Shown here one piece after another: positions 1-11,336 of a DNA stretch of 64,000 bases. The notes under the pieces are model-generated. The model worked only from the letters and a program-made list of their open reading frames with translations, had not been told where the DNA came from and ran no database searches. This stretch comes from Dactylellina haptotyla. Its lineage: Eukaryota; Ascomycota; Orbiliomycetes; Orbiliales; Orbiliaceae. The stretch lies in assembly GCA_031310005.1 (NCBI GenBank), contig CM062383.1, positions 3,100,001 to 3,164,000 of the forward strand. The letters run 5' to 3'. Position 1 is the stretch's first letter. Each line of letters opens with the position of its first letter. The translations under genes and the position numbers were made by a program.

Positions 1-1743
1 TCTTTCGATTACGTTATGGAATACCTCTCCAGAAACGAGATCTCCACAGACTCTCGACTCTTCCACGTCAGCACCCAGCAGGACACAATCCCAAGAAAGC
101 ATAAGGCTATGTTCTACGACGGTGCCACTTTCAAGGGCATCAACCGTCCCGACAGCGAGTTCGTCCAGGTTGACGAGTACGGCCCGAAGCTCAAGTTCAT
201 CCCAGCATCCGCCAAGAAGCACTACTTCTTCTTCGAGCGCACCCTCTTCATCATTGAACGAACGATTGAGCACACCCCGACCCACAATAACAACGGTATG
301 GGAGCTCGCCCAGACGACGAGACTGTCGATATCTGGACCGTTGGTCGAAACCCAGTCGCCCTCCGCCGCTTTCTCGCCCACTGCCGTGTCCTCTTCATGA
401 AACAGCAGCAGTACAAGACCATCCTCCACACCTGTGATACCTACGATATGCGCTGGTCCGCCTCGCAAACCCGTCCCATCCGTTCTCTTGACTCCGTCGT
501 CATGACCTTCAAGGACAAGAACCGCCTCCTCACCGATATCGCAGAATACCTTTCCCCAAAGACAAAGGCATGGTACCAGGAACAGGGTCTCCCCTACCGT
601 CGTGGATACCTCTTCTACGGTCTTCCAGGAACTGGTAAAACCTCCCTGACCACCGCCATCGCCGGTGCCTTCAACCTCAAGCTCTTCATCTTGTCTCTCG
701 GTTCCCAGAATCTCCACGATAACTACGTCCAAGAACTCTTCATGTCCCTTCCTCCCCGTGCCATCGTTCTCCTTGAGGACGTTGACTCTGCAAACGTTGA
801 CCGTGACTACGGCTACGGCATGCCCCATGACGAAGATATCGATTCCGATGACGATGAGGAAGTCGACAAGGTTCTCAACCGTGGCCAGAACAACCGCCGC
901 CCATCCAATGTCTCTCTCTCCGGTCTTTTGAACGCCATTGACGGTGTTGGCTCCCAAGAAGGTCGTGTCCTCATTATGACCACCAATCGCCGCGAATCCC
1001 TCGATACTGCCTTGATCAGACCCGGTAGAGTAGACATGGAAATCGAATTTGGCCGCGCCAACAAGGAAGTCCTCGAACAGATCTTCATTCAGTTGTACTC
1101 TGGCAAGAAGCAAAACGTTTCCTCCCTCGCCCTTGAAGCCGAGAAGAAGAAGACCGAGAAAGAAATCGCAATGGAGGCCACCCACAAGCAGGAAGTCGAG
1201 GAACTCGCCAAGGAGTTCGCCGAAGTCGTCCCAGAAAACACATTCACCCCCGCTGAAGTCCAGAATTTCCTTCTCCCACGTAAGCACGACCCCAAGCTTG
1301 CTGTTCAGGAAATCAAGGAATGGTTAGACGTTCAACTCGACAACATCAAGAAGGCCGAAGAGAAGGAGAAGAAGAAGCGCACCAAGTTCTTGCAGAGACG
1401 CCAGAAGTGGCTCAAGCAACGACGACAGATGAAGATGTTGAGCGGTGATGACAGCGACGAGGACAGCAACGGTTTCAGTGAGAAGAAGAAGAAGAGACGC
1501 AGCAAGGACTTATCTCTTGACGACATCGCCGAGGAGGGTGAAGAAAGCAAGGAAGGCGATGCCGAGATTAAGAAAGAAGATACCGAGGGTGAGGCCGAGA
1601 TTAAGCAGGAGGAGACCATCCCTGAGATCAAGACCGAGACCGTCGAGGGTGATGATACCAAGAGCAAGAAGAGCGAGGAGGGTGACTGGTCTGATGTCGA
1701 GACTAGCAGACCCGCCAGCCGACCTGACGAAACCTCCACTTAA
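1..1743 (+). CDS. BCS1-like mitochondrial AAA ATPase, 5' partial
   Basis: The reading frame is open from the first base, and the visible protein starts inside the N-terminal BCS1 region, so the gene begins upstream of the window. Numbering from the first visible Met (base 16), the AAA module has Walker A GLPGTGKT (202-209), Walker B IVLLEDVD (about 250-257), and a sensor/arginine-finger region with TTNRRESLDTALIRPGR. An acidic insert (DEDIDSDDDEEVD) sits between Walker B and the sensor region. After about residue 360 comes a roughly 210-residue tail rich in Lys/Glu with coiled-coil character, which yeast Bcs1 lacks. Bcs1 itself moves the folded Rieske protein across the inner mitochondrial membrane. 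Filamentous fungi have many BCS1 paralogues with unknown substrates, and the long charged tail suggests this is one of those. No intron is seen. The frame ends at TAA 1741-1743. Family call is firm; exact role is open. Confidence 0.88.
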   Translation, partial: SFDYVMEYLSRNEISTDSRLFHVSTQQDTIPRKHKAMFYDGATFKGINRPDSEFVQVDEYGPKLKFIPASAKKHYFFFERTLFIIERTIEHTPTHNNNGMGARPDDETVDIWTVGRNPVALRRFLAHCRVLFMKQQQYKTILHTCDTYDMRWSASQTRPIRSLDSVVMTFKDKNRLLTDIAEYLSPKTKAWYQEQGLPYRRGYLFYGLPGTGKTSLTTAIAGAFNLKLFILSLGSQNLHDNYVQELFMSLPPRAIVLLEDVDSANVDRDYGYGMPHDEDIDSDDDEEVDKVLNRGQNNRRPSNVSLSGLLNAIDGVGSQEGRVLIMTTNRRESLDTALIRPGRVDMEIEFGRANKEVLEQIFIQLYSGKKQNVSSLALEAEKKKTEKEIAMEATHKQEVEELAKEFAEVVPENTFTPAEVQNFLLPRKHDPKLAVQEIKEWLDVQLDNIKKAEEKEKKKRTKFLQRRQKWLKQRRQMKMLSGDDSDEDSNGFSEKKKKRRSKDLSLDDIAEEGEESKEGDAEIKKEDTEGEAEIKQEETIPEIKTETVEGDDTKSKKSEEGDWSDVETSRPASRPDETST

Positions 1744-2188
1744 ATGAGAAGGTTTGATCGATCCTCATCTACTATCGCCGGTTTTCTTCAACATTGTCAT
1801 GATCATAACATTCGGAGCCTTCAGTCTTTTTTTCGGTTTAGCCACATCTTTAAACGGTTGTACATACAGGTGTTTGGGGATTTCTCTATTTTTGGTCTTT
1901 TGTTTTATATCAAGGGTCGTTTTTCGCATCCCTTTTCTAAGTCATGTTTTTATATAACAGTATGTATGCAGATATACTCCCATGGCGCTTTTTATAAGCC
2001 ATATATCTTATATTTCATATTTCGCAGTTGATTAATCTCCTAAGAGATGGAACTCTGCTTCCTTCTTCCTTCTGTATTAGACTACAGTCCGAGCAATGAT
2101 ATTTCATAACCATGATAAAAAACCACAAGTAGCTTGTCGATCGTGAAATAGTCGTAGAATTTATCCAGCAGGGACATCGCCCAAGATA
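1744..2188. other. Convergent intergenic, 3' ends
   Basis: This is the AT-rich spacer between the BCS1-like stop and the stop of the small minus-strand gene. Short open frames here have no protein character. It probably holds the two 3' untranslated regions; nothing else is seen. Confidence 0.6.
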
Positions 2189-2759
2189 TTACCGTGTACC
2201 AGCAGTTCCACTTGTGATTCTCCCTGACATCCGCTGTGCAGCCACACTAAAAACTGCAATGGACGACACGAATAGTATCAGATTCCAGAACTGCAGGTGC
2301 AACACTCGTAAGCTAATTGTATCAAGGGAAGGATACATATTCCTAAACAATAATAGTTACTCACAGCGGATCTAGAGAACGAGCTTTCTTCCATCTCGGT
2401 TCTTGCATTTGCGAACAACCTGCGGAGATTTGGGAGTGATGCCTGGATACATTATTAGATGTCAGCAACCAAGATGAACACATGCGTAATCGCGGCAACC
2501 AGGATAGTAGGATTTCAGGATCCAACATGGAAATAGGAACGTACCATCTTGGAACGCCTAGATTTTGCCAAAAACCTAGCATGCGTCTTCTGACCCACAG
2601 CTGGCTGCTTGCAAATCGCAAGATACCGCAGGGCTTTCCCACCTGCTGTCTGTACACTTCCGGCTTCTTCGTTGTTTCGAGACGCGGTGTCGACTTTTCG
2701 AGAAAGCTCGAGGCCGTCCCCTTGTGTGTTGGATTTTTGGGCGAGCTGAACCGGCCCAT
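2189..2759 (-). CDS. Unrecognised small protein with C-terminal membrane segment (3 exons)
   Basis: I do not recognise this protein. A spliced frame of 123 residues can be read: exon 1 2759-2545, exon 2 2419-2365, exon 3 2290-2189. The donors read GTACGT and GTGAGT and both acceptors end in CAG. Phases agree across both joins. The N-terminal 70 residues are basic (many K/R, two Trp) and could be a mitochondrial targeting region. The last exon encodes a hydrophobic stretch FWNLILFVSSIAVFSVAA followed by a short polar tail, as in a tail-anchored or small inner-membrane protein. A nearer acceptor at about 2441 would truncate the protein before this segment, so the chosen one is preferred because it keeps the frame. 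The gene is divergent from APL2, with 289 bp between start codons. A small mitochondrial membrane protein is my inference only. Confidence 0.5.
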
Positions 2760-3048
2760 CTAATCTAATCTAATCTCAACAGCTCGACAGCAGCTCGCGC
2801 CTCAACCACACCCTCACCCACTACACCCACCCAGCAAGCAGAGCTCTACACAAAACCTGCACTTTGGTAATTCCAACTTACCAGATCGCCAAATACCTAC
2901 CTCCAGCACGAGCAGCCATCCCTTATCCACCGCGAGATCCACCGATTACGGGACCCCCGGACAGACACTCCATACAACCAGCACCCCTAACGGCCACCTT
3001 CCCGCCCAGCGAAGCTTCAGCTCGCCGGGCGACAGCAATAAATCAGCA
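2760..3048. promoter_or_regulatory. Bidirectional promoter, small gene / APL2
   Basis: This 289-bp interval separates two divergent start codons, so it must contain both promoters and leaders. It opens with three tandem copies of TAATC next to the minus-strand start and is otherwise C-rich. No TATA box is convincing. Confidence 0.5.
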
Positions 3049-6019
3049 ATGATGGCCGTGAATCGTCTCCGGAACGTATTCCAGGTTCCGCGGAAAGGAG
3101 AAACATTCGAGCTTAGAAGCGGATTGGTACGCCTTCCTCTTCATATCATCTCAAAAATTTAGAATACGGTCCTAACGTAAGATGTGTACAGGTATCCCAA
3201 TACGCCCACGAAAGGTTGCCGAACCCTCTCCCCGTCTACCGTCCACGAGACCGCACCAAACCCCGACCCTTCAGATACGATATAAACAGATAGGACGATG
3301 CTAACCGGTAGTTCATGGCGAGCAATAGGAAGGATGCAATCCAACGCACAATCATGGCCATGACGCTCGGCAAAGACGTCTCGGCGCTCTTCCCGGACGT
3401 TTTGAAGAACATCGCCACCCCGGATCTCGACCAGAAGAAATTGGTCTACCTCTATCTGATGAACTACGCGAAAAGTCATCCCGATTTGTGTATTTTGGCA
3501 GTAAACACGTTTGTTCAAGTATGTCACTTTCCTTACATCCCCCGCTACGAAAGAATAGGCAACCAGGGAACCAAGGAATGATGCAGTAGTTTAGGAGGAA
3601 GGATGAAAGCTGATAAGATGCATGGAATAGGACTCCGAAGATCCGAATCCTCTCGTGCGAGCGTTGGCAATACGGACTATGGGATGCATTAGAGTAGACA
3701 AGATGGTGGATTATATGGAAGAACCGCTGAGGAAGACGTTGAAGGACGAGAGTCCGTATGTGCGAAAAACGGCAGCTATTTGCGTGGCCAAGCTGTTCGA
3801 TTTGAACCCACAGCTGTGTTTGGAGAACGGATTTTTGGAACAGCTGCAGGAAATGATTGCAGATTCGAATCCAATGGTATGTGTCTTTATGCTGCAAAGT
3901 CTAGTCATATGTACGCATTTACTAACAAGATTTGGATCATAGGTTGTTGCCAACTCTGTAACAGCACTGGCTGAGATTCAGCACTCAGCTCCGGAGACCG
4001 GTGCTCTATCGGTATCACCGCCAGTTTTGAAGAAACTACTGTTGGCATTGAATGAGTGCACAGAGTACGAATCTCTCAATCACCTCGACTTGTCACCGCA
4101 TGAAGTTTACTAACGAAAACTATAGATGGGGGCGAATCACAATTCTCACCCAGCTGGCCGAATACAAGACGTCTGACCTCAAGGAAATGGAACACATCTG
4201 CGAAAGAGTTGTTCCCCAGTTCCAGCATGTGAACCCTAGCGTTGTCATCTCTGCTATCAAGGTTGTCTTTGCACATATGAAAGGCCTCAACTACGATGTT
4301 GTTAAGACTTACATGAGGAAGATGGCCCCACCTCTTGGTAAGATAAACCACCTGTTATTGCCCAGTCCATCCTCTAACTTTCAGCGTTTATCTAGTTACC
4401 CTTCTATCGTCCGCTCCGGAGGTCCAATATGTCGCCCTCCGCAATATCAACCTTCTCCTTCAAAAGCAGCCGGATATTTTATCCAAGGAAATGCGTGTGT
4501 TTTTCTGCAAATACAACGACCCGCCATACGTCAAGCTCGAGAAGCTGGAGATCATGATCCGGATAGCTAATGACTCCAATGTCGACCAGCTCCTGATGGA
4601 ACTTAAGGAGTACGCGCTCGAGGTTGACATGGACTTTGTCAGGAGAGCTGTAAAGGCGATCGGACAGTGTGCCATCAAGATCGAAAGTGCCAAGGATAAA
4701 TGCGTCAACGTGCTTATGGACTTGATCAACACCAAAGTCAATTACGTTGTCCAGGAGGCTATTGTTGTCATTAAGGTAGGATTTTCATTTCGCCTTCTAG
4801 GGAAAGAAATAAAATACGGGGTGGTGGTAGCATGTCTGACATCTCTTTTGATAGGATATTCTGAGAAAATACCCCGGATACGAAGGCATAATACCCCAAT
4901 TATGTCAATCACTCGATGAACTAGACGAGCCGGAGGCACGGGGCTCGTTGATATGGATCGTTGGAGAGTACGCGGAGAAGATCAACAACGCGGACGAAAT
5001 CTTGACAACATTCATCGAAGGTCTCGACGAGGAGGAAACACAAGTGCAGCTGCAGCTGCTGACGGCCTGTGTGAAGCTGTTCCTGAAGAAGCCGCAAACA
5101 CAGGCGCTCGTGCAGAAGGTGCTACAGAACGTGACCACCAAGAGCGATAATCCGGATTTGAGAGATCGAGCGTTTATTTACTGGCGGTTGCTGTCGAACG
5201 ATCCGGCGTTGGCAAAGGTACGTATATATTATATTTTGGTCCTTTTCTCCCGAGCCGCCTTCCCATGCCGGTGACGGATTCGGGACGTCGTTTCAGAAGC
5301 TAACGGGTGCCCTGGCTGGGTGCAGACGATCGTTCTTGCGGACAAGCCGCCTATTACTTCGACCATCAAGTCGTTACCGCCAGGCTTGCTGGAGCAGCTG
5401 CTCGCTGAGATTTCCACGTTGGCGTCGGTCTACCACAAGCCTCCAGAGACATTCGTCGGCCACGGCAGGACCGGCGCAGATGCTCTGCAGAAGCGGGCGT
5501 TAGAGTATGTTTTCTCTTACCCTTTTACGAAAATATATACGTAGTACGTTTTTCACTAATCATCTTGATAATATTTGCAGAGAGGCACAGCAAAACGCGC
5601 GCGAGAATCCGATCCAGGCGGCCGCAGCGGTGACAGGTGGCAAGGTGACCAATATGGAAAATCTCCTGGACATCGATTTCGACGGAGGGGCGCCGGCTAG
5701 CGCGTCGACGCCATCGAACGATCCGTTTGGGATGGGAGGAACGACGCCCGACTCAGCGGAGGCTAGCAGGGTCGCGAGTCCCATTTCCGGGTTATCGGCG
5801 AATCCAGGCGGGGTCCAGCAGCCGGCGAACAATCTGGACGATCTGCTGGGTGTGTTTGGCAGTGATGGGAGCGTGCAGAATGGAGGCGGTGCGGCTGGAT
5901 CCGATATGGATATTCTGGGAGGAGGGTTTGGTGGAATGAATTTAGAGACGACGAGTCCGCCGCCTGGACAGCAGGGGAAGCCGCAAATGAAGAATGAGGA
6001 TATCATGAGCTTGTTTTAG
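3049..6019 (+). CDS. APL2: AP-1 clathrin adaptor beta subunit
   Basis: Large beta-adaptin of the AP-1 complex, which sorts cargo into clathrin coats at the trans-Golgi and endosomes. Ten exons fit in phase: 3049-3126, 3192-3214, 3329-3518, 3631-3876, 3943-4064, 4126-4337, 4396-4775, 4855-5217, 5326-5504, 5581-6019, giving 743 residues, normal for fungal Apl2. The N terminus ([11 protein letters not shown], then [12 protein letters not shown]) and the HEAT/ARM-type trunk (for example [18 protein letters not shown] and [16 protein letters not shown]) are typical of beta-adaptins. The C-terminal part carries [11 protein letters not shown] followed by a Gly/Pro/Ser-rich hinge and stops without a full appendage ear, as in yeast Apl2. 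Exon 2 is only 23 nt and is easily missed. The start has two tandem ATGs, so the second could also be used. AP-1 is preferred over AP-2 by overall similarity, not by an assay. Confidence 0.93.
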
Positions 6020-9000
6020 GAGAGAGAAAGAGAGAAAGTTGTTAGTGCGCGAGCAATTGTGGAATACCAAACTTTTGTTTCTTTTGATTTTTGATAGGCG
6101 GATGCATTCACGAGGGGCACAGTGGATGGACTGTGGGGACCTGCAGAAGGGACATCATCGCACATCTATTTTCGTAACCGCACATGCCCCTGCCCCTTGA
6201 GCGCGATAGGGATAAGGAAAGAGAGAGAGAGAAAAGTACATTTTTTGGGTACCATCTGTTTTGGGGTTTGGTGAAGTCTGTCTGTCTGTGTGCGCGGCAA
6301 TCTGCGCGTGTCTGTTGTATGAGAACGAGCAAGCAAGCATGTATACACGGTGTATTTTCGGTTATGCGAGAAGACTGCGGTTTCACGCGGACATGAAGGG
6401 TATCTACATTGACGGGAAGCGTGATCGTGATCTATGCTCATGCCCATGCTCGCTGGACTATAGTGTGGGACGTTATAATATAGCACCGCATGCGCATGAG
6501 AGCACAAACCACGCAGCGACCTCAGTACGGCCAGGCTGTTTGGGCCAGGCGCGGCTGGGCTGGTCGTCCGGCGGGCTGGGCTCTGTTTTGCGTTGGAGGA
6601 GGGCGGCCGGGGCAGCCAGCCGGACGCAGCGAGGCGGCAGGGAGCAGAATGGGATCGACGTCATCGCTGCCGTTTCCAGCGCGCGAAGTGGAGCCGGTTG
6701 GCTGCTGCCCCACTCGGCGACGATTCAGACCAGACCTCCAAGACAGCACATGATGAGACGAAGACGGTGATGTCGCGAACCAGCAATTAGTCCCGAGCAG
6801 ACTAGTCGAAACAGAGGCAGAATGTCTATCGTCTGCAGGACTGTTTTATATTTCTGGTCCAGCGCAAGGGAAAATCGGGGAACGATTGACGCTGCACCCT
6901 CCATTGGCTGGATTTCCCATCCCGTGAAATCACGGCGAGTTTCGTTCGACCTGCTCCAGTAACCCTTCTGTCTGTCCGTGTACGCATTACAGGATCTGCC
7001 CGTGCGGAGACCACATACCCAGTCGAGTCAAGGGGAGAAAAATCGTAGATTTCGCCCCCCCTTCTTCGTATCTTGCTGACCTTTTCGATAAGCGAGCCTC
7101 CGCGACGATACGGGCCATATATCACATATATAAATAAATATCATATCTACAATCCCGCAACTGTAAGTAAGTAGCTATAGGGAGGGTCCGGAGGGGCGAT
7201 GGTAACCAAGAGGAGGATGTGGGTGCACGGTAAACGGACGGGATAACGCGCGAATTTTACGAACCCACCAGATCAGATCTCGATGAGATTTTAGATTCCT
7301 TTCTTTCCTTTTTTCTCCTGTTCTTTTCCATCATCGAGGTAACGACTACTTGGCTGTGCCCGTCGATTTTGAACATCTTGTGAAACACCATTACCCCTCA
7401 GCTAAGGAAGGAATTTCGGTACCTCGGATTCCTTGTACCTGACTATAGGTAAACCGTCGACGCATACGGTACACACTTTGTGCAAATCTTTCCATGGCAT
7501 TGTCTCTATTGTTGAGACCCGGGGACGGCGGCGGGCGGTGCTACGTACACCTCTCTCACTCTCTCACTTCTCCATTTCAGGCGAGAGGGGACAATCCTTA
7601 TGTCCGTAAGATGTTTTGAGAGAAAGGCGTCCTATCTAGTCTCATGCGCCGATGCTCATTGGTCGGGGAATCAAGAATTCCCTTGACATCCATTCCATGG
7701 ATCCAGGTACAAAGCTACACTAGCAGGTCCCATTTTAGCTTCCTTTCAGCACATTTCCAAACTCTTCTTTTTTCCACTGTTCGCGTTCGTCCTATCTATT
7801 TCGCTTTAGTTCAAGACCGTCATTTTTCCCTGCTCTCTGTGACCTTTCGAGTTCCACACTTATTTTTCTGTTTCTTTTTTGGTTCGCTCTCCGCCCCGTT
7901 TCCTGTTCCTGTACGTATTGTCTGCATCAATCAAAGCGTGAACGTAAAAAACGGAGTCCGGTGAATTTCCTCCTGCAGCTCTGCCGTTTTTTTTTTCTTT
8001 CCACTTTCACGTAATAGTGGAAGCGTTGAGCCATGAAAAAAGGTTAAAGCGTTAGTGTGGGTTTAGCAAGATATCATCTTCGCCTGCAGAGATCCTCAAA
8101 CCAGGAGAGCGGGTTCATCGCACGAGAAAAGCGAGAAAAGAGTCAGGGAACGAACGCCTCTACGACTAGGAAGATGCCTGTGAGATCGCAAGCCATCTAA
8201 TCGATTGTCCCTACATTTTGGGCCTCTCTGTCTCTCCTCGTTAAATTAGCCCCTTGGGTTAAGGGTAGAGGCTTGTCCCCAAACCCTAGGACCACCACCC
8301 CCAAGCCCGATTCCCGTGATTTCTCAATGGTTGATACATATGTGCCCCCGATTTAGAGGAGCAGTAAAAAACCACATACTACATGTACAAGGTACACGAA
8401 GATCGCGTCCCGTTTACAGCACATTGAGGTAGAAATGGGCGGAGGAAAAAGGAACGAGCAAACGACGACGCACCACACCAAACTAGGTTGCACATGAAGT
8501 TTAACAATTCTTTGAATGGCGTCCGGAGCTGAGGGACGAAAAAGGGAACAAGCGAAACGGAGAGAAAAGGGAACAACGAACTTGGGAAGAGAGGTGAAGT
8601 GTGGTGCGAAGGTAAGAAAAGAAAGAATTAAGAAAAAAGCCACCAAAGGCGATGAAGAGGTGATGGGGTACCGTACATGACATACGGTTGCGACTCCAGG
8701 ATCAGAAACTCAGTGAGATCTGAAAATCTGATCTGTCGGTACATTGCAGAACATGTTAGTCAAAACGAGAGTTAAGAGAGGAAGAAGAAAATACATAAAA
8801 AGAGGAGATTTGGTGTTCCCCACCCACATATGCCCTTTACTGACTTTTCAAACCTCCCACCCAACCCTGGCTTTCGCAACCCTTTCCTGGTCCATTTTCT
8901 CTTTCTTTCCTTTTTCCTCAGCGTCCTCACTTTTCTTCTTTCCCGCTCCGTTGGCGTCGAAATCTCCTTTCCTTGCTTAATTCTTTCTTAATTGTGGGTA

Positions 9001-11336
9001 ACCCACTTTTCCTTACCTGCGCGACGGGCAGACCGCTGTATTAAAAAGGGCCGCTTCTAGACCGGCCTCGCCTCTCGACCTTTTTCCTCCTCCTCACAAA
9101 TCAGAAATCCACCTTATTTCTTGAATCCTTACCTGCATTTTCGCCTAAATATCGTTATATCTTTTATTTTTCTCTTTGCTCTCCTTCTTAGGGAACGGAA
9201 GTGTGCAACGAGGTTCTAACGACATTCTACCTCGTTTACTTACATATTCACACGCAGAAACACGGACATCAGCCATTCTCCTTCTGGCTCTGACGTTTTT
9301 TATTTATTTTTAAATCTTTTTATTTTATTTGGCCCGTTACAAGTAGAAACAGGAATATCGGTGTCTTTTTTCCTCTGACTACGGATACTTTTCTCAGTCT
9401 GTAGTAGTTCCAGCAAGCTATCCTCGAATTTATGTTTTTGAACCGAGGGCTTGCCTTGCCGAATCTCGCTTTTTTTGCGATATCGATCCTTGATTTGGAA
9501 CAGATTCGGGGAGCAAAGCAATTATTACAAAACTAAAAAGAAAACCACACCTAATTTTTCGTACAAGCGATTGCGGAAATAGGTAACTTTCCATCTCATC
9601 ATCCTTCAGATATTTTCGATCTGCTGGTATATATTTTATTTTCGTGGTACCTTTTTAATCTACCACCTCCCTCCATCTTTTCTGAATCCGACCTTCGTCA
9701 TTTATATCCTTTGCCCCTTCTTCCTGTGTCCTTTTGGATTTTCCCCATGCGATTCGTCATCAGCCGTGCGCTTGAGTTGCTTTAAGCCTTGCCCCCCGCT
9801 GTTCCACGGTATCGGTACCGGTGTGCTTCAGACTCGAAAATCCATCAATCACAATTACAATCACACACTCTGCCATTATATTGGCATTTGTTTTAAACCT
9901 CCACCCGGAAAACTTTAAAAAAAAAATCAATATTACAACCAAGGATTCACATTAATATCTCACATTCCTGGTTTATTTGGTTTACGAATATTGGAAACCC
10001 CATCCACATTTCCAAAAGCCTCACAAGCCCTTATTTCTATCCGAGCATCAAGACACACAAAAACCAAAGGGGTAGCTTTCCTACTTGGCACCGAGCTCAC
10101 AGAAACCAATCGCCGGGTGCCTCACACATCTTTAATTCCCATTCATCCTTTTGCCGTATTTTTATTTTTCTGGGCTTGAGGTCGGGTTGAAAGAACGCAG
10201 CAAACGGCCCCCTCAAAGATCGACGCATTTCAATCTTATGGGCCAGCCACCTCGAATAATCGAATAACCCGAAAAGCAGCTGCCTAAGAAGTGTGTTCCC
10301 GTAGCTACGAAATCCTGCTTAGCTACCCTTCCAACAGACCTCGGGCTCCTCATTCTGCATATTTTCCCTCTCCTCTACCTTCTCTTCCCTTTCCCCGTTC
10401 CTCCTCTCCTCCTCTCTCCTCTCAATTCCTCCAGATCACGCCCGATAACTTTTTTTTTTTTGACAATTTTAATCATTGTCCTCCCGAGAGTCGCGGAGAT
10501 ACGACAGACAAAAGAAACCCACCAATAAGTTCGGACTTTCTGCGTCGGACCATCCTGTCAGCAAAATTTCTTTTTGGGGAGGAGACAAGAACCAAAAAAA
10601 AGAATCCGAAGAACACAACCAAGAAGAGCAGACAGGCTCCCAGTTAACTTAAGGCTTAAGGTTAAGCTTCCGAGAATTATATTACCGCCACCAACTTCTC
10701 TACACACACCCAATTCACACACGCTATACTCCTATACAAAAAAACCCGTCGCGATAAGCTTCCACTTAGAAAGGGAAAATAAGAAAAATAAGAAATAAAA
10801 AAAGCAGCTCATATACATGCGCCAGTTGTAGGATTTACTTCTACACTTGTCCAAAGCTTTTAAGACAAGACACGCAAGAAGAAAAACAAGGGTAGGCCCC
10901 GGCATATATATTCTCGTTAAGATTAGAAGGAAGGAAAAGGCCAAAGCCGAAGAGCGGGTCCCTTTTCGCACCGAAAACCCTGGTATATCGGTTAGCGGGA
11001 TATTACTATTACTAACATCTGGATACTATTAGTTTTTGGGGGTTTCAAAGTTTCAGGATTCCGTCCGGTTGGAGAACGAAAAGGGAGACCACATATATCG
11101 GCTCGACACGACGGGGTTCTTTTTTTTAAAAGGGAACCATCGCGCGAAGGGGTTTCACGTTGCAAACCACCCAGACCTCTCGTTTTTAATAGCCGGCCGT
11201 GCGTTGGGTTCACATCTCGCGTGGGATTTATTCTTTTTTTGCTTTCCCTTTCGACAAAGAGGTTCAAACGAAATAACGTGGCTATTCGGTAACCGCGAGG
11301 TGAACGGATACGCACAGTCTTAAATACACCGGAAGG
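6020..11336. other. 5.3-kb gene-free region upstream of SKN7
   Basis: No coding region could be supported. Open frames on both strands (for example 6261-6770 + and 6826-7125 -) overlap each other and have no domain, compositional or splice support. From about 7.3 kb onward the plus strand is strongly pyrimidine-rich (notably 7720-7990, 8860-9160, 9600-9730, 10340-10450), as in long leaders or promoters of fungal regulators. It is most simply the APL2 3' UTR followed by an extended SKN7 promoter and leader. Confidence 0.5.

Noticed and set aside
6261-6770. 169-residue plus-strand frame after APL2
   Set aside because: Overlaps three other open frames on both strands; no recognised motif.
8220-8310. 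CCCTTGGGTTAAGGG and AAACCCTAGG as possible interstitial telomere repeats
   Set aside because: Only single imperfect units, with no TTAGGG tandem array.
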